A stretch of DNA of 64,000 nt from Ktedonospora formicarum (GTDB lineage: Bacteria; Chloroflexota; Ktedonobacteria; Ktedonobacterales; Ktedonobacteraceae), in assembly GCF_016587355.1 (NCBI RefSeq), contig NZ_BNJF01000002.1:1178001-1242000 (forward strand). Direction: 5' to 3'. The notes beneath the pieces are model-generated. The model did no database searches, was not told the DNA's origin, and saw only the letters and a program-made list of their open reading frames with translations. A program made the position numbers and the translations under genes. Shown piece after piece: positions 60,065 to 64,000 of this stretch. Within the stretch, counting starts at the first letter, position 1, and every line of letters begins with the position of its first letter.

Positions 60065-60303
60065 TTATCTTATCCTTTCGTCCTGTTGAGCTGAACTTAT
60101 TGGATCGTTTGGCATTGATTCTAGCGCGAGTAGCGATACGCTCAGAGCGCGGACCTTTAATAGCGCACCATAGAGGGCGGCCTGGTCCTTTACAATCCCC
60201 GAGAGGAGTGAGGTCCCGTTCTCTTCATGCGTGATGCACAGCCCTCGAAGTCTACTTGCCAGATGGGATCGATATGCCCTTTCACACGTATCTGTATCCA
60301 CAT
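60065..60303 (-). pseudogene. Small conserved protein gene with single-base frameshift
   Basis: An ATG at 60303 with GGAAG seven bases upstream starts MWIQIRVKGHIDPIWQ. After FEG the reading must shift to the next frame at the GGG run (60244-60242) to continue LCITHEENGTSLLSG and VKDQAALYGALLKVR, ending at 60065. Together they make a coherent protein of about 79 residues, resembling small conserved hypothetical proteins I have seen in Chloroflexota and other soil bacteria. One G appears to be missing. It may be a true inactivation or a homopolymer sequencing error. Its function is unknown. Confidence 0.7.
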
Positions 60304-60469
60304 AGGCGCTTCCTTTTCGTGAGAAGATTTCTTGTTTCGTTTCTCACTGATAGGAGTATAGCCGGTTGGGCCTAGGTTGGTCTTCGCCAGAATGCGTGAT
60401 TGAAAGGGTGATTGCGCTCGGAATGTTGGGAGAATGAAGGATGATAACCTGTCCACCCAACGGGTGAGA

Positions 60470-63400
60470 TTAGAGGAGATTCAGGTGTTGGGCGGCTCGA
60501 ATCGCTTCGGCACGGCGGCTTACATTAAGCTTGCGATAAATACTGCTGACCTGGGTCTTGACCGTGTTAGGCGAGACAATCAACGTTTGGGCAATCTCGG
60601 CGTAGGTCTTGCCCTCGATCAGCAAGTGTAATACCTTCTGCTCTTGTGGGCTGAGAGGTTCGTAAGTTTCTCCCTGTGAGGTATAACCTGTATGCTGAGT
60701 TGAGGTTGTGTTGTGGGTGATCGCGGAGGAGACTGGCTCTTCGACTATGCGTCCTTGCTCGAATGTGGCGCATAGCGTTGCGGCCATAGTTATGCAGGCT
60801 GGTGGAAGGATGAGTCGCGCATAGCTTCCCTCGGGCGCGAGGAGGCGCTGAAGCACGCGTGCCATTAGCTCGCCCGCGTCCAGATAAACGCGAATGTAGC
60901 CTTCTGGTTCAGTCAAACGTAACAGACGTGTGGTAGTCTGCATTGCCTGCTCACTCTCATTCTGTCCTTCAAACGCGACTACCTGAAGCGCAAGAGCTTG
61001 AGCAAGCTTATTGATTCTTCCGCCGCGCTCGGCACCATTTACCAGAGCTGTCAGGATCTCTTGTGCGCCCGTGTAGCGCTGCTGTGAGAGGTAAACGCGA
61101 GCCAGGATTAAATCTTCTTCCCAGGCAAGTGCGGACTCATAGGTGTTTGTAGTTTGTATGCGTTGAGCAGCCCAATCGCTTGCTGAATCGATGTTTCCTT
61201 GAGCGAGCCAGAGCCGTACTCGCGTGCTTACCATGTCAGGGATATATAGTCCAGTAATCTGCTGTTGGGTGTTTTGCTCGACTACATGGAGTGCCTGCTC
61301 AGCGTCAACGACGTTGCTTTCGTCGAGCGAGAATTGTAACCAAAGATTATGCGCGTCGAGATTCAGGGCCAGGTATTGCCAGGTGCGCGCGTGCTCTAAC
61401 GCAGCCTGTAACTGTGCTTGTGCCTCCTCGCGCTGCCCCCAGGACCAGTAGATGCGAGCCAGTGTGAGATGAATGTAGCCTTTTATTGAGAGAGCCTGTA
61501 TGTCCTCATACTCTAGCAGGTTTAGCGTTTCCAGGCCAATCCTTCGTGCCTCGCGCAATTGCCCTGTCTCATAAGAGAGTTGTGCCAACCACTGCCCTAT
61601 CCTCAGGAAGGCATAGACCTTCTGCTCATGCTCGCTCAGTTTGCGCGCCTTGAGAAGCATGGGCATCAGGAAGCTGAAATCAGTGATTGAGTTCAGGCTG
61701 AGAATAACGTTGACAAAGAGCGGAACCAGTTGCCAGAGCATCTCTTCTTCAATGGCTAGATCTTGCATCTGTTGTCCTTGCTGACTCAGTTGCACGATAT
61801 CGCCTGCCAGGATGGACTTATTGGCGTAACTCCAGAGGTAGAATAGACGCACACGTCTCTTAAGCTGTTCTCGTTCCGCTGGTGAGAGTATGTTGGTCTT
61901 ATCATCGTGAAGCAGGCGCTCCGCACGTGAGATAATCTGCTCTACCTTAACCAGCGCCTCCGATTGATATTCTTCAGGTGCGCCGAAAAGCTTGTGGAGC
62001 ATGTGCAGGGCGGCTGTAAGACCCAGATTCAGGTGTTGACGTAAGACCGCTTCAGGGAGAAGTACAATCCAATCAAGGACAATCTTCGCGCCACCAGCCA
62101 ACCAGATTGATTCGGCGGCCTTTTCCATTAACTCGGCGGCAGATGAAAGATCATTGATAGCCAGGGCATGTCTGATAGCCTCTGGCAGCGCGCCTTGTGC
62201 CTCATACCAGCGCGTGGCACGCTCATGTAGGGTCGGAACGAGTTCTGGCTGGCTGGCTCTAAGGTGGGTCAGCAGCATTTCGCGGAATAGATCATGGAAA
62301 CGATACCAGTGCCTCTCTTCATCCAGCGCGATCAGAAAGAGATTGGAGCGCTCAATCGTTGCCAACATTTTCCGGCTTTCAGGCTCTGCCGTGACAGCCT
62401 CGCAGAGGGAGGCGTTCAGGCGCGTTAGGATAGAAGAGCGAAGTAGGAAGTTTTGTAAGGGAGGGGGCAATTGGTTCATAACCTCCTCTTGCAAGTAGTC
62501 CAGAATATAGCGCTGGCTGCCTGTGAAGTTCTGAACGAAGGCAGCGTGGTCCGAGCGCTGGCGCAGGGTGAGTGCCGCCAGTTGGAGACCAGCGATCCAG
62601 CCCTCAGTGCGTCTCTCAAGTGCTGTCACCTCGCTCTTAGAGAGTGGCAGACCTTCGCTATCAACTAAGAAGCGTGCCACTTCATCGCGCTGGAAGCGCA
62701 GATCCATATCGCGAAACTCGCTCATCTGACCACGCACGCGAAGGCGAGCTAGTGGCAGAGGTGGGTCGATCCGGCTGGCGAGTACCAAAGAGAGCGATTG
62801 TGGCAGGTGCTCAAGGAAAAAGAGCAGAGATCCATGAATAGCCTGCTCTTCGATCAGGTGGTAGTCATCGAAGACAAATACTGCCTGACGCATCAGGTCG
62901 TTTAGTTCGTTGAGAAGGGTGGTTACAATGACAGAGAGACGTGGTGGCTGAGGCGTGCGTAGCATCGCTAGGGCACTGGCTCCAACATCTGGCAATAGGG
63001 AACGTAGGGCTGTGATTACCGCGCTCCAAAAGCGCGTTGGATCATTGTCGAGCTCGTCAAGCGTAAGCCAGGCTACGTCGCGAGCTGTTTGAGTGGCCCA
63101 TGAGCTCAGGAGAGTCGTCTTACCCCAGCCTGCCGAGGCGGAAAGCAGCACCAGGGGTCGCGCTAGAGCTTCTTCCATCCTCAAGTGCAATGCCTCACGC
63201 TCTACTAGAGTGGAGGGTAAGTGCGGAGGAGAGAGTTTTGTCGCAAGCAGCGGCTCAATCGATGGTGCTAAAGTAGCTTCTCTAGTTACAGATGGCTCAT
63301 CAGGTATGAAATCGTGTAATGGTGAAGCTGTCTGAGCGAGCGACTGAGCAACCTCTTCCAGACGGGCTAGCGTTACCCTAGAATCCGGGCCAAGATAGCA

Positions 63401-63649
63401 TTTGCCTGTACGGCGTCCACGTGTGCTATAGGCATACCAGTAGCCCGCACCCCGAGAGCGGGCCTCTTTGACCACACTAGCATTCCCGTAGCGTCCCTGG
63501 AAGGAGAAGGAGACACATTGTGATAGCCAGCCTCGCCACGCCTCGTCCTCATCCAGGGAAAAGCTTTGTTGCTGTTGTCCCCTGGTAGAGAGCTTATAAC
63601 GCTGGTTCTCGGTTGACCAGGCAAGTATGTGGAGAGATGACCTTGACAT
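60470..63649 (-). CDS. Large ATP-binding LuxR-family (MalT-like, LAL) regulator
   Basis: The 1059-residue protein is a signal-transducing ATPase regulator. Residues about 50-105 form an N-terminal module with GAGYWYAYSTRGRRTGKCYL and TLARLEEVAQSL. Then comes a STAND-type NTPase with Walker A SASAGWGKTTLL (170-181) and Walker B AVFVFDDYHLI (256-266), followed by a long helical TPR-like region (about 480-980). A C-terminal LuxR helix-turn-helix closes it, with LSPQEQKVLHLLIEGKTYAE, IAQTLIVSPNTVKTQ and YRKLNVSRRAEAI. Such proteins activate transcription on binding an inducer and ATP. The gene follows a GNAT gene by eight bases. Confidence 0.93.
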   Translation of the reverse strand: MSRSSLHILAWSTENQRYKLSTRGQQQQSFSLDEDEAWRGWLSQCVSFSFQGRYGNASVVKEARSRGAGYWYAYSTRGRRTGKCYLGPDSRVTLARLEEVAQSLAQTASPLHDFIPDEPSVTREATLAPSIEPLLATKLSPPHLPSTLVEREALHLRMEEALARPLVLLSASAGWGKTTLLSSWATQTARDVAWLTLDELDNDPTRFWSAVITALRSLLPDVGASALAMLRTPQPPRLSVIVTTLLNELNDLMRQAVFVFDDYHLIEEQAIHGSLLFFLEHLPQSLSLVLASRIDPPLPLARLRVRGQMSEFRDMDLRFQRDEVARFLVDSEGLPLSKSEVTALERRTEGWIAGLQLAALTLRQRSDHAAFVQNFTGSQRYILDYLQEEVMNQLPPPLQNFLLRSSILTRLNASLCEAVTAEPESRKMLATIERSNLFLIALDEERHWYRFHDLFREMLLTHLRASQPELVPTLHERATRWYEAQGALPEAIRHALAINDLSSAAELMEKAAESIWLAGGAKIVLDWIVLLPEAVLRQHLNLGLTAALHMLHKLFGAPEEYQSEALVKVEQIISRAERLLHDDKTNILSPAEREQLKRRVRLFYLWSYANKSILAGDIVQLSQQGQQMQDLAIEEEMLWQLVPLFVNVILSLNSITDFSFLMPMLLKARKLSEHEQKVYAFLRIGQWLAQLSYETGQLREARRIGLETLNLLEYEDIQALSIKGYIHLTLARIYWSWGQREEAQAQLQAALEHARTWQYLALNLDAHNLWLQFSLDESNVVDAEQALHVVEQNTQQQITGLYIPDMVSTRVRLWLAQGNIDSASDWAAQRIQTTNTYESALAWEEDLILARVYLSQQRYTGAQEILTALVNGAERGGRINKLAQALALQVVAFEGQNESEQAMQTTTRLLRLTEPEGYIRVYLDAGELMARVLQRLLAPEGSYARLILPPACITMAATLCATFEQGRIVEEPVSSAITHNTTSTQHTGYTSQGETYEPLSPQEQKVLHLLIEGKTYAEIAQTLIVSPNTVKTQVSSIYRKLNVSRRAEAIRAAQHLNLL

Positions 63650-63657
63650 TGTGGAGC

Positions 63658-64000
63658 CTAACTCAAATGTTTTTCATATAAGATTACTTCTAACCCCTGA
63701 TATATATCGCGGCCCACTTCCTGAAAACCATGCTTCTCGTAGAGCCTCTGGGCGGGGAGTTGGACGATAGAGGTATCAAGATGGAGCTTCTGATAGCCGA
63801 GAGCGCGGGCCCGCGCTTCTAGCTCTAGTAGAACAAGCTGACCATAGCCGTGCCCCTGATGCTCTGGGTGGACGCGCATACGTTTGATCTGGGCTTGGTT
63901 CGCGTCTGTGCGTTTCAAGGCTCCCATTGCCACAAACTGACCATTGATTTCTCCAATCAGAAATTCACCCCCATCATTGAGATATGTATCCTCGATAGCG
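63658..64000 (-). CDS. GNAT-family N-acetyltransferase (5' end outside window)
   Basis: The frame is open from the right window edge to TAG at 63658, so the N-terminus is missing and 114 codons are visible. The GNAT core is clear: FLIGEINGQFVAMGALKR (strands 2-4), the acetyl-CoA-binding IKRMRVHPEHQGHGYGQLVL (R/Q-x-x-G-x-G/A pattern as HQGHGYG) and ALGYQKLHLDTS followed by AQRLYEKHGFQEVGR. The acceptor is unknown. It lies eight bases upstream of the large LuxR-type regulator on the same strand and is probably cotranscribed with it. Confidence 0.88.
   Translation of the reverse strand, partial: AIEDTYLNDGGEFLIGEINGQFVAMGALKRTDANQAQIKRMRVHPEHQGHGYGQLVLLELEARARALGYQKLHLDTSIVQLPAQRLYEKHGFQEVGRDIYQGLEVILYEKHLS

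Noticed and set aside
1..64000. CRISPR array, prophage or insertion sequence.
   Set aside because: I saw no regularly spaced direct repeats, no transposase or integrase gene and no phage structural gene. The only repeats are the two palindromic families described.

Overview
The window is about 64 kb of roughly 50-55 % GC bacterial chromosome carrying mostly accessory metabolism. Gene content suggests a soil-type Ktedonobacteria member of the Chloroflexota: a very large MalT-like LuxR regulator, an MmyB-type regulator next to an SDR, coenzyme-F420-type small oxidoreductases, an acid-type S53 peptidase, DinB and DUF1697 proteins, and many sugar and glycoside genes. This placement is inference from gene families; no rRNA, tRNA or housekeeping marker other than fabF is present. 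I see no CRISPR array, transposase or phage gene.

Layout. 1-7.0 kb (minus strand): an IclR regulator followed by a three-subunit molybdenum hydroxylase whose FAD subunit carries the extra four-cysteine loop of 4-hydroxybenzoyl-CoA reductase, then a small membrane protein and a phenylacetate-CoA-ligase-like enzyme cut by the window edge. Together they suggest CoA-dependent handling of an aromatic acid. 7.2-13.0 kb: a LacI regulator divergent from a sugar operon (MFS transporter with an internal stop, Gfo/Idh/MocA oxidoreductase, DUF993 aldolase-like protein, TIM-barrel isomerase), with a clear promoter and operator. 13-19.1 kb: DUF4383 membrane protein, zinc-type CDF exporter, fabF, PLP aminotransferase, quinone oxidoreductase. 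19.1-28 kb: an alpha-glucoside module (binding protein, two permeases, GH13 alpha-glucosidase) flanked by AraC and ROK regulators.

28-44.8 kb: secreted S53 peptidase, DinB, SDR, a membrane-anchored pair (glycosidase-like protein plus beta-lactamase-like protein), NUDIX, DUF1697, Bcr/CflA exporter, PPOX protein, LysR, HIT, NmrA-like, TetR, and an SDR divergent from an MmyB-type regulator. 44.9-48.7 kb: GH78 alpha-L-rhamnosidase with an aminoglycoside-phosphotransferase-like kinase. 49-57.9 kb: small F420-type protein, nucleotidyltransferase, a possibly frameshifted DUF3592-like gene, DJ-1/PfpI protein, a conspicuously GC-rich actinobacterial-looking lipoprotein, VOC protein, an SDR plus IlvD/Edd dehydratase pair likely acting on a sugar and its aldonate, and a streptomycin-kinase-like APH. 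58-64 kb: DHA2 exporter, DinB, a frameshifted small gene, a 1059-residue LuxR-type ATPase regulator and a partial GNAT acetyltransferase.

Two dispersed repeat families stand out: REP-like hairpins preceded by TATGTAG (around 7.0-7.2, 20.2, 53.6 and 56.8 kb) and larger multi-hairpin palindromes with CGAAAACC/GGTTTTCG ends (22.9, 25.5, 26.0, 28.5 and 31.6 kb). Several promoters share near-consensus boxes with an unusual 18-bp spacer. Three genes appear broken by a single base (9.6, 51.4 and 60.2 kb), which could be real decay or sequence error.
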